In this document: one piece after another, positions 55,286 to 62,958 of the stretch
Numbering within the stretch: the stretch's first letter is position 1
How the letters are laid out: each line of letters opens with the position of its first letter
NCBI RefSeq assembly: GCF_026651855.1
Contig: NZ_CP093280.1
Location: forward strand, 7,090,501-7,154,500
Reading direction: 5' to 3'
Source of the DNA: Pseudomonas silvicola
GTDB taxonomy: Bacteria; Pseudomonadota; Gammaproteobacteria; Pseudomonadales; Pseudomonadaceae
Length of the DNA: 64,000 nucleotides
Program-made: the position numbers and the translations under genes
The notes under the pieces: generated by a model
Databases searched by the model: none
Told to the model about the DNA's origin: nothing
The model's input: the letters and a program-made list of their open reading frames with translations, nothing else

Positions 55286-56464
55286 ATGCGTCCAGGATGG
55301 ACTGCGTCGCAAGCCGCACCCAGCGAACCGGTCTGGCGAGCGGGCCATCACGTGCGCAGTGTTGAGAACGGCGTGATTCGATCAGAAAACGTGCTGCTGC
55401 GCCAGACCCTGTGGCTCATGGGATTCGGCTGCCTGGCCCACACCTCGCCTGACTCGGGCCTGGCGGCCTTCGTTCGCCACCATGGCATCGCCGGCCTGAT
55501 CGACACCCCCCGCCTGCGCGCCATGGCCGCGCACACCGCAACCGCCCTGGCCCAGGAACAACGCCGCATCACCCTGCGCGCCTTGCAATTGGGGGCGGCG
55601 CTCACACGACTGAGCCGTGCCCTGGACGAACAGCAGCTGCGCCCGGTCGCTCTCAAAGGCCCCGCTCTGGCACTGCAAGCCCATGGCCGGCTCAGTGCCC
55701 GCGGTGGTGTCGACCTGGACATTCTGCTGCCCGAACAGCACTGGCCAAAAGCGCTGGAGGTACTGGCGCGGCAAGGCTATCACCCAGCGCCAGGCCAGAC
55801 GTTACCGCTGCCTGCGGGCACCCATGAGCTGGTACTGCTGCATGCCCAGGGGCAACCCCGGGTCGAGCTGCACCGACGCCTGCTGCGGCGCAAGCACCTG
55901 CTGGCAGATGCCGCCACGCCGGCCAGCACCCTCGACCTGCAGGGTACGCCGGTGAACTGCCTGGCCCCCGACCAGGCCTTGCCCTACCTGATCGCCCATG
56001 CCAACCAGCACTGTTTTCGGCGGCTGATCTGGCTGGTCGATATTCATGCCTTGCTTACCCACCCTGGCCTGGACATGGAGCAAGCCGCCCGGCAATTTCG
56101 CCGCAATGGGACCTGCGCCATGCTCGACGCCTGCCTGAGCGTGCTGGCCACGCTGTTTGCCACGCCCGTCCCGGCGGCCTTGGAACAGGTGCGCCGCCCC
56201 TGCCGCTCCAGCCGAGCCATGGCGGCGCTGGCGCTGCAAGCCATCGAACAGTGCTGGTCGGACGAGCAGATCGCCGCTCACCTCGGGCCCATGCGCCGCG
56301 TGGCACTGGACGTGACCCTGCAGGACGGCCTGCGCCAGCGTTTGGGCGCCTTGTGCGACTGGCTGAGCCCTACGGGCAAGGACAACCACAGCGCCACACT
56401 CCCCGCGCCGCTGGCGTTTCTGTACCCCGTGGTGCGCCTTTACCGGGTGCTGGTACGGCCATGA
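55286..56464 (+). CDS. Nucleotidyltransferase-fold protein (PF14907-like)
   Basis: A 392-residue protein with a nucleotidyltransferase fold: VALKGPALALQAHGRLSARGGVDLDILLPEQ supplies the G..R..DxD pattern. A helical C-terminal half follows (ALPYLIAHANQHCFRRLIWLVDIHALL). Proteins of this type (uncharacterised nucleotidyltransferase family) recur in exopolysaccharide and RiPP clusters with glycosyltransferases. The gene starts 82 bp from the divergent operon. Its real substrate is unknown. ATG 55286 has AAGGG upstream; a TTG at 55268 is possible. Confidence 0.78.
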   Translation: MRPGWTASQAAPSEPVWRAGHHVRSVENGVIRSENVLLRQTLWLMGFGCLAHTSPDSGLAAFVRHHGIAGLIDTPRLRAMAAHTATALAQEQRRITLRALQLGAALTRLSRALDEQQLRPVALKGPALALQAHGRLSARGGVDLDILLPEQHWPKALEVLARQGYHPAPGQTLPLPAGTHELVLLHAQGQPRVELHRRLLRRKHLLADAATPASTLDLQGTPVNCLAPDQALPYLIAHANQHCFRRLIWLVDIHALLTHPGLDMEQAARQFRRNGTCAMLDACLSVLATLFATPVPAALEQVRRPCRSSRAMAALALQAIEQCWSDEQIAAHLGPMRRVALDVTLQDGLRQRLGALCDWLSPTGKDNHSATLPAPLAFLYPVVRLYRVLVRP

Positions 56465-56472
56465 GGCCGGTT

Positions 56473-57432
56473 TCAGCGCCCCTTCAACGCCATGCGCCCC
56501 AGGCGCAGCGCCGTGCGTGGGTAGCCATTGCGCAGGCTCAGAGGCCGAATGTGCGCATGCACATGGCTGGCCAATGCGTGCAGCTCGCCAGCGGCCGGGG
56601 CCTGGTACCCCAGCGGCGAATTGCCCGGCCGGGCGAATACCCGCAGGTTGCCGTTGTAGATACCGTGGGCTTCGCGCGCCTGGTGCAGCACGGTGAACCC
56701 GTTATTGCCCAGCAAGGCCTCAAGCGTGCGCGGGCAGAAATAGCTGCGGTGGGACACATGAATCTGGTGCAGCCCCAGCTCATGCCAGTCGGCCCGAATG
56801 TCCGGCACCTCGATCACCAGCCAGCCTTGAGGGTCCATCAGCCTTGCCACCTGGCGCAGTGCCCGGCCGGGATCTTCAAGGTGCTCGAGCACGTGAAACA
56901 GCGTCACCAGGCGCGGCGCGAACGGCAGCCGGGTGTCATCGCCCAGGCCCTCGGCTCGCACGCGGTCGTCGGAACCGAGCAGCCGCACCGCGTGCTCGCG
57001 TTGCGGGGCGCCCGGCTCCAGGCCCATGTACTGGCTGACGCCCTGCGCACGGCAGGCTTCGAGGAAGAAGCCCAGGCCTGCCCCCACGTCCAGTACCGAC
57101 TCGAACGCCCCGGTCACCGCGCTGATTTCGCTGTAGCGATAGCCGGCCAGCAAGCGGTAGTGCCAGCGCTCGGGGGGTGCTGGGGGTTGGCACATCAACC
57201 GCGGGTACAACTCGCGGTAGAAGGTGTGCTGGGCCTGCCCGCTCAGGCCCCGCGCCAGGTAAACCAGGCCACAGCCACGGCAGGCCGACAATTTCACCTT
57301 GAGGAAATAGCGATCATGATCCCGAATCGGGAAAGGGGCATCGACCCCGCAACCGGGACAGGCAAGCGCCACCAGTTGGCGATCAAGGCGGCGCAGGTCG
57401 GCCAGCAGCGAAAAGGAACGGCGAGCGGGCAT
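56473..57432 (-). CDS. Class I SAM-dependent methyltransferase with N-terminal zinc ribbon
   Basis: A 319-residue protein. The N-terminal part contains CPGC...CRGC (about 25-55), a zinc-ribbon typical of sugar C-methyltransferase-like proteins. The methyltransferase domain has motif I SVLDVGAGLGFFLEA, LFHVLEHLEDP, and HRSYFCPRTLEALLGNNGF. It faces the NTase gene with an 8-bp gap and is divergent from the GT gene at 57537. Start ATG 57432 (MPARRSFSLL) was chosen by the zinc-ribbon position; a long N-terminal extension is unlikely. It probably methylates a sugar nucleotide or glycan. Confidence 0.82.
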   Translation of the reverse strand: MPARRSFSLLADLRRLDRQLVALACPGCGVDAPFPIRDHDRYFLKVKLSACRGCGLVYLARGLSGQAQHTFYRELYPRLMCQPPAPPERWHYRLLAGYRYSEISAVTGAFESVLDVGAGLGFFLEACRAQGVSQYMGLEPGAPQREHAVRLLGSDDRVRAEGLGDDTRLPFAPRLVTLFHVLEHLEDPGRALRQVARLMDPQGWLVIEVPDIRADWHELGLHQIHVSHRSYFCPRTLEALLGNNGFTVLHQAREAHGIYNGNLRVFARPGNSPLGYQAPAAGELHALASHVHAHIRPLSLRNGYPRTALRLGRMALKGR

Positions 57433-57536
57433 GGCGATCACTTCATCATCCGGGCCCTGCAATCTGCCTGCGTCCGGGCCGACGCGCAAGCCCTGCCCAA
57501 GTCGCCGGGCACGCTGCCCAAAATAAGCCGCGCACG

Positions 57537-58712
57537 ATGAACGCCTTGAGCCCATTGCCCGAATCGGCACCGCTGAAACTGGCCATGTCCGTCGACACCT
57601 TGCGGTTCCCACTGACCGGCATCGGCCGCTACACCCTGGAACTGGCAGCCCAACTGGCCCGGCGCGACGACCTCGACTTGCTGTGCATGCGCGCCGGCAC
57701 CCTGCTGCCCGGCCTGCCCCAGGTGTTGCCAGGCACGGATGACCGGCGCCGGGTGCGCGATCTGCTCTCGCGCTTCGGCCTGCCGGTGGAGGTGTACCGG
57801 CGCTGGTCCGAATTCACGCGCGCCAGGGCACTGCGAGGGCATGCCGACCGCTTGTTCCACGGCACCAATTTCTATGCGCCAACCTTCAAGGGGCGTTGTG
57901 TATTGACCCTGCACGACGCGTCGGTACGCCGTTTTGCCCACACCCACCGCCAGGACCGGGTGCGTTTCATGCTCAAGGAAGTGGAGCGGTCGTTACGCCA
58001 GACTTCGATGGTGATCACCGTGTCCGAATTTGCCCGGCGGGAAATCGCCGAGCTGTGGGACTGGCCCCATGAAGCCATTCGCGTCACACCACTGGCGGCC
58101 AGCGAGGTGTTCCGCCCCCACAGTGACGGCCTGTTGGCCTGCACCATGCAACGGCTGAACCTGCGAGCGCGGGGCTACTGCCTGTACGTGGGCACGGTGG
58201 AGCCGCGCAAGAACCTGGGTACCTTGCTGGACGCCTACGTCAGGTTGCCCCTGGCCCTGCGCCAATACTACCCGCTGGTGGTCGCCGGCTACCGGGGCTG
58301 GGAAAGCGACACCTTGCACCACCGCCTGCAGCAGGCCGCCGCTCAGGGCTGGCTACGCTACCTGGGTTTTGTCGAGGACAGCCTGTTACCGGCGCTGGTG
58401 GCCGGGGCACGACTGTTCGTGTTCCCTTCGCGTTACGAGGGTTTCGGCTTGCCGGTGCTTGAGGCCATGGCCAGCGGCGTGGCGGTGGTCTGTTCCGACG
58501 CGGCCTCCTTGCCGGAGGTGGGCGGCGCCGCGGCGCGCTATGTCCCCCCGGATGATGTGGATGGCTGGCAACAGCACATTCAACGCGCCCTGGAGGATGA
58601 CCACTGGCGCCAGGCGCTGGTGACCCAGGGGCTCGCCCAGGCCGCGCAGTTCAGTTGGCGCCGCTGCGCCGACCTGACCGTGGCGGCCTACCGCGAAGTG
58701 CAGGCCCACTGA
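57537..58712 (+). CDS. GT4-type glycosyltransferase
   Basis: A 391-residue GT-B transferase of the GT4 family: SVDTLRFPLTGIGRYTLELA (N-terminal glycine loop), YVGTVEPRKNLGTLLDAY, and PSRYEGFGLPVLEAMASGVAVV (EX7E-like donor site). It starts the plus-strand part of the cluster; its stop is immediately followed by the GTG start of the Wzx-like gene. Probably a mannosyl-, rhamnosyl- or glucosyltransferase, with the specificity not readable. Confidence 0.92.
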   Translation: MNALSPLPESAPLKLAMSVDTLRFPLTGIGRYTLELAAQLARRDDLDLLCMRAGTLLPGLPQVLPGTDDRRRVRDLLSRFGLPVEVYRRWSEFTRARALRGHADRLFHGTNFYAPTFKGRCVLTLHDASVRRFAHTHRQDRVRFMLKEVERSLRQTSMVITVSEFARREIAELWDWPHEAIRVTPLAASEVFRPHSDGLLACTMQRLNLRARGYCLYVGTVEPRKNLGTLLDAYVRLPLALRQYYPLVVAGYRGWESDTLHHRLQQAAAQGWLRYLGFVEDSLLPALVAGARLFVFPSRYEGFGLPVLEAMASGVAVVCSDAASLPEVGGAAARYVPPDDVDGWQQHIQRALEDDHWRQALVTQGLAQAAQFSWRRCADLTVAAYREVQAH

Positions 58713-59939
58713 GTGCCGGCCTTCGCCACCGGCCTGCGCGGCCGCCTGGGTGAGATAGGGCGCCAGGGCGTCAGCGCGCAATGGGCCGCTTCGCTGGTCT
58801 GCGCGCTGGTGTCCATGGCCCTGTCGGTCGTGCTTGCACGCTTGATGACTCCGTCGGCCTTTGGCGGTTATGCATTCTATCTGGGTGTGGGGGCCAGCCT
58901 GGGCATCATCCTGGACGGCGGTTTTCGTACCCTGCTGCTGCGTGAGCGCGCCGCCCCTACCCCCGGGCTGGGCCTGAACGGGCCCGCGCTGGCCGGCGCC
59001 ATGCTTGGCCATCTGCTCCTGGCCGCACCGCTGCTGGCCGTGGCGGCGCTGGCCTGGGCCGGTGACTGGGCCGCACCCGCCACGGCCCTGTGCTTTGCCG
59101 TCATTACCCTGACCCTGTGGTATTCAGCGTGGCTCAAAGGTGCCGGAGAACTGCGCCGCGAGGCAGCCTGGCAGGTGCGGTGCCGGTTGCTCAGCGCCGC
59201 CACCATCATGACCGGCCTGTGGTGGTTCGGCCCCACCGCCACGGTGGTATTGCTGGGCTGGGCCCTTGGCCTGTTGCTGGCGGGGTGGCTGACCTGGCCG
59301 GGGCAGCGGCCGCGTCTGCGCTGGCCCCGCGCGCCCTTGTATCGCGCTGCCCTTGGCTTCGCCGGCATCGACCTGGCCACCTTGATCTACCATCGTGTCG
59401 ACATCGTCCTGCTGTATACCCTGAACCACGACCCCGCCGAGGCAGGCCGCTATGCCGCGGCGTACCGGCTATACGACGGCGTAATGCTGCTGAGCGCCCC
59501 CCTGGCCCTGCTGGTTTTTCGGCGCATGCGCCAGCCCGGCAGCGGGCGCTCACTGGAACTGGCGGCCATGGGCCTGGCCATGGCCGCGGGCATCGTTCTC
59601 GCCCTGCTCGGCAATGGCTTTGGCACCTTTGTGGCCGCTGGCCTGTTCGGCGCCGATTTCGCTCAGGCAGACCTGGTGGGGTGGTTGTTCGGTGCGCTGA
59701 TCGCCGCACTGCCCAATGCCGTGCTCACTTACTGGGCCATCGCCCATCATCAGGAGCGTTTCTACGCCCTGGCGGCCGGGCTGGCGGCCCTGTTCAACCT
59801 GGCCGCAAACACCTGGCTGATACCTCGGCATGGCGCCCTGGGGGCTGCGTGGAGCACGCTGGGCACCGAGTCGCTGCTGTTCGCGCTGCTGCTGGGCCGC
59901 TGGGGCATGGCACACAGCCATACCCCCCGTGCCCGCTAG
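58713..59939 (+). CDS. Wzx-like polysaccharide flippase/oligosaccharide transporter
   Basis: A 408-residue membrane protein with about twelve hydrophobic helices (MATE/MVF polysaccharide-transport type): ASLVCALVSMALSVVLARLMTPSAFGGYAFYL is the family signature and LDGGFRTLLLRE follows. It would flip undecaprenyl-linked repeat units to the periplasm. The start is GTG 58713, directly abutting the previous gene's TGA, implying coupling. Cluster redundancy with a second such gene (62955) and an ABC exporter is unusual. Confidence 0.85.
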   Translation: MPAFATGLRGRLGEIGRQGVSAQWAASLVCALVSMALSVVLARLMTPSAFGGYAFYLGVGASLGIILDGGFRTLLLRERAAPTPGLGLNGPALAGAMLGHLLLAAPLLAVAALAWAGDWAAPATALCFAVITLTLWYSAWLKGAGELRREAAWQVRCRLLSAATIMTGLWWFGPTATVVLLGWALGLLLAGWLTWPGQRPRLRWPRAPLYRAALGFAGIDLATLIYHRVDIVLLYTLNHDPAEAGRYAAAYRLYDGVMLLSAPLALLVFRRMRQPGSGRSLELAAMGLAMAAGIVLALLGNGFGTFVAAGLFGADFAQADLVGWLFGALIAALPNAVLTYWAIAHHQERFYALAAGLAALFNLAANTWLIPRHGALGAAWSTLGTESLLFALLLGRWGMAHSHTPRAR

Positions 59940-60052
59940 TACGGGGCACGATTGCAACGCTTGATCGGGTATGGCATTTTGCGCATCTCAACGGATGAGC
60001 GTTCGACCTTGTGGGTGGACGACAGCCTTCACGCTTCTCTACAGGTTGGTCC

Positions 60053-62032
60053 ATGCACACGACGGCACCCCGCAACGCCTCCGGCTCTGCGCCGGACGAA
60101 ATGTCCCTGGGCGAACTGCTCCTTCGCGTACTGCGTTTCTACCAGCGGTTCGGCCGATTCATCGGCCTGCTGGCGCTGGCCGCAGCGCTGGCCCTGGGCG
60201 CCCTGATCGCCAGTCGCCCGCTCTACAGCGTCACGGCATTGGTGGAAGTCCCCGACATCACCCTTGAAGAATGGCGCCAGGCACAGTCTTTCCTGTGGGA
60301 CCAGCGCTGGGTCGCCCATTCCTTCACCGCCAGCCCGTTGCTGGCTCGCCTGGCCCTGACGCCCGTGTTCTGGAACACCACCGTGCAATATCGCTCGGCC
60401 CTGCGCCGCGACGACGCCCGCGACCTGCCGGCCACCGAATTCCAGAAAACCCGTGGCCTGGGCCTGGAGATGGCCCTGCGGGTCAGGAGCGAGGCCCAGG
60501 CTGGCCAGGACCTGGCCATTCTCACTGATCATATCCGCCAGGCGCTACTGGCCAACAGCGTGATCAGCCTGGTGCGTGACGATGAAAGCGCGCTGGCCCG
60601 ACGCCCGCAATTGCACCTGAGCCTGCTGCAGATCGAGTTCGATATCCAGCAGACGCAGGCGCGCGTGGCCGACATGCGCCAGTTGCTGGACCACTACCCT
60701 GAACTGCGCACCATGGACGCCCATACCGTGGTGTCGGTCACCGACGGCGGCGGCAAATACCTGGGGCCGCTGCCGCAGATCGTCGCGCTGCAAGCCACCA
60801 TTTCCGAATTGCAGGCCAATGCGCGCAAGGTGCGCCATGACCTGGAGCGCCTGGAGTGGACGCAGCGGCTGATCACGGACATCGACCCGACTATCCGGGC
60901 CGCTTCGTCAGGCAGTGAGATTGTCGCCAAACTGCGCGATAACCGTGACGCCCTGCTGGCGCAAAACCCCGATCTACCCGGCCCTGGCCAGGAAGCCAGC
61001 CAGGAAATGGACCTCAAGCTGGCCCAGGCCGAGGCCCGCCAGCAGGCTATCGGCATCAAGACACGCTCAGCCATTTCCAGCACACCGATCACCGCTCGCA
61101 ACCCCACGTGGGTAGGCCTTGGGGTGTTCGTGCTGGTGGCGGGCGTACTGTCATTATCGCTGGGCGCCCACTCGGCCCTGCGCCGCGACGACGCCCGCGA
61201 CCTGCCAGCCACCGAATTCCAGAAAACCCGTGGCCTGGGCCTGGAGATGGCCCTGCGGGTCAGGAGCGAGGCCCAGGCTGGCCAGGACCTGGCCATTCTC
61301 ACTGATCATATCCGCCAGGCGCTGCTGGCCAACAGCGTGATCAGCCTGGTGCGTGACGATGAAAGCGCGCTGGCCCGACGCCCGCAATTGCACCTGAGCC
61401 TGCTGCAGATCGAGTTCGATATCCAGCAGACGCAGGCGCGCGTGGCCGACATGCGCCAGTTGCTGGACCACTACCCTGAACTGCGCACCATGGACGCCCA
61501 TACCGTGGTGTCAGTCACCGACGGCGGCGGCAAATACCTGGGGCCGCTGCCGCAGATCGTCGCGCTGCAAGCCACCATTTCCGAATTGCAGGCCAATGCG
61601 CGCAAGGTGCGCCATGACCTGGAGCGCCTGGAGTGGACGCAACGGCTGATCACGGACATCGACCCGACTATCCGGGCCGCTTCGTCAGGCAGTGAGATTG
61701 TCGCCAAACTGCGCGATAACCGTGACGCCCTGCTGGCGCAAAACCCCGATCTACCCGGCCCTGGCCAGGAAGCCAGCCAGGAAATGGACCTCAAGCTGGC
61801 CCAGGCCGAGGCCCGCCAGCAGGCTATCGGCATCAAGACACGCTCAGCCATTTCCAGCACACCGATCACCGCTCGCAACCCCACGTGGGTAGGCCTTGGG
61901 GTGTTCGTGCTGGTGGCGGGCGTACTGTCATTATCGCTGGGCGCCCACTCGGCCCTGCGCCGCGGCCGCCCCGTGCTGCCCTGGCTGCGCGGCCCCCTGC
62001 GGCGCTGGCTGATCGTCGAGGTGCAGCCATGA
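60053..62032 (+). CDS. Wzz/chain-length-determinant-like protein, internally duplicated
   Basis: A 659-residue membrane protein. TM1 lies near residues 30-50 (RFIGLLALAAALALGALIASRP), followed by a coiled-coil periplasmic region (LQIEFDIQQTQARVADMRQLLDHYP, ISELQANARKVRHDLERLEW). The first C-terminal TM segment (WVGLGVFVLVAGVLSLSLG) is followed by a second complete copy of the 259-residue unit, and then a second TM and a short basic tail. Without the duplication the protein would be 400 residues, normal for Wzz/BcsE-type co-polymerases. With it, the product would have three TM segments. ATG 60053 was chosen by the hydrophobic N-terminus that follows. It may control chain length of the surrounding polysaccharide. 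Confidence 0.82.
   Translation: MHTTAPRNASGSAPDEMSLGELLLRVLRFYQRFGRFIGLLALAAALALGALIASRPLYSVTALVEVPDITLEEWRQAQSFLWDQRWVAHSFTASPLLARLALTPVFWNTTVQYRSALRRDDARDLPATEFQKTRGLGLEMALRVRSEAQAGQDLAILTDHIRQALLANSVISLVRDDESALARRPQLHLSLLQIEFDIQQTQARVADMRQLLDHYPELRTMDAHTVVSVTDGGGKYLGPLPQIVALQATISELQANARKVRHDLERLEWTQRLITDIDPTIRAASSGSEIVAKLRDNRDALLAQNPDLPGPGQEASQEMDLKLAQAEARQQAIGIKTRSAISSTPITARNPTWVGLGVFVLVAGVLSLSLGAHSALRRDDARDLPATEFQKTRGLGLEMALRVRSEAQAGQDLAILTDHIRQALLANSVISLVRDDESALARRPQLHLSLLQIEFDIQQTQARVADMRQLLDHYPELRTMDAHTVVSVTDGGGKYLGPLPQIVALQATISELQANARKVRHDLERLEWTQRLITDIDPTIRAASSGSEIVAKLRDNRDALLAQNPDLPGPGQEASQEMDLKLAQAEARQQAIGIKTRSAISSTPITARNPTWVGLGVFVLVAGVLSLSLGAHSALRRGRPVLPWLRGPLRRWLIVEVQP
60394..61170. 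repeat. 777-bp tandem direct repeat, unit 1 (wzz-like gene)
   Basis: Unit of 777 bp (259 codons) repeated at 61171-61947. Both junctions lie at the 17-bp sequence CTCGGCCCTGCGCCGCG (60394-60410, 61171-61187, 61948-61964). The two units differ at four positions: 60430/61207, 60547/61324, 60736/61513, 60865/61642, all third-codon A/G changes that are silent. Confidence 0.95.
61171..61947. repeat. 777-bp tandem direct repeat, unit 2 (wzz-like gene)
   Basis: Second unit, 99.5% identical by my count to 60394-61170, with no amino acid difference. All four differences fall in the first half of the unit (61207-61642). Confidence 0.95.
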
Positions 62033-62958
62033 TGCGTTTGCTGGTGACCGGCGGTGCCGGCATGATCGGCCGCCGAGTGACCCGCCAGTGGCGCGCCGCC
62101 GGTGGCGAGGTGGCGGTGCTCGACGATCTGTCCAGCGGCTTGCCGATGCCTGAACAGGCCAGCCTGGCGGTACGGGGCGACCTGCGTGACGGCCAGACCC
62201 TGAACGCGCTGCTGCGCGACTTTCGTCCCGACGCCGTCCTGCACCTGGCCGCGGTACACCACATTCCCACCTGCGAGGCCCAGCGAGCCCATTGCCTGGA
62301 CGTCAACATCGTCGGCACCGAACGGCTGCTGGCCGCTGCCGAACAAGCCGGTATACAGCGGGTAACCATCGCCTCCAGCGGGGCGGTATACGCCTGGCAG
62401 GAAGCGCCCTTGCAGGAGCTCGACAGCCCGTTGGCACCTTGCGACAACTACGCCCTGACCAAGCACTGCAACGAACAGCAGCTGCGTTTCTGGGCACAAC
62501 GCGGCGCCGGCATCGGCCGGGTGGCACGTATCTTCAATGTCATCGGCCACGACGACCCCAACGGCCACCTGATCCCTGAAGTGCTGAAGCAACTGCGCGA
62601 GGGTGGCGAAGGCCTGGTCAGGCTTGGCAACCTCAGCCCCCGGCGCGACTACCTGCACGCCGACGATGCAGCCCGCGGGCTGATCGCCCTGCTGCAGGAC
62701 ACGCGCACCGACGTGGCGTTCGATGCCCTGAACCTGTGTTCGGGCCGGGAGCACTCGGTGGAACAACTGGTGGAACAGATCGCCGGCATTCTGGGACAAC
62801 CGGTGCGCATCGAAGTGGACCCGGCCCGCAAGCGCCGGGTGGACCGCCCCAGCCAGCTCGGTGACCCGGCACGCACCCTGGCGTTGCTGGGCTGGCAACC
62901 GCAGTGGCCGTTCGAGGAGGCGTTGCGGCGGGTACTGTTCCCGGACGCCACGGCGTGA
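62029..62958 (+). CDS. NAD-dependent sugar nucleotide epimerase/dehydratase
   Basis: A 309-residue extended SDR enzyme: GGAGMIGRRVTRQW (Rossmann, NAD binding), LHLAAVHHIP, catalytic YALTKH (Y-x-x-x-K) and RRDYLHADDAARG typical of GalE/RmlD-like enzymes. The ATG overlaps the Wzz stop (ATGA), implying an operon. It likely supplies a modified UDP- or dTDP-sugar to the cluster; GalE-like 4-epimerase is the most general guess. Confidence 0.9.
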   Translation: MMRLLVTGGAGMIGRRVTRQWRAAGGEVAVLDDLSSGLPMPEQASLAVRGDLRDGQTLNALLRDFRPDAVLHLAAVHHIPTCEAQRAHCLDVNIVGTERLLAAAEQAGIQRVTIASSGAVYAWQEAPLQELDSPLAPCDNYALTKHCNEQQLRFWAQRGAGIGRVARIFNVIGHDDPNGHLIPEVLKQLREGGEGLVRLGNLSPRRDYLHADDAARGLIALLQDTRTDVAFDALNLCSGREHSVEQLVEQIAGILGQPVRIEVDPARKRRVDRPSQLGDPARTLALLGWQPQWPFEEALRRVLFPDATA

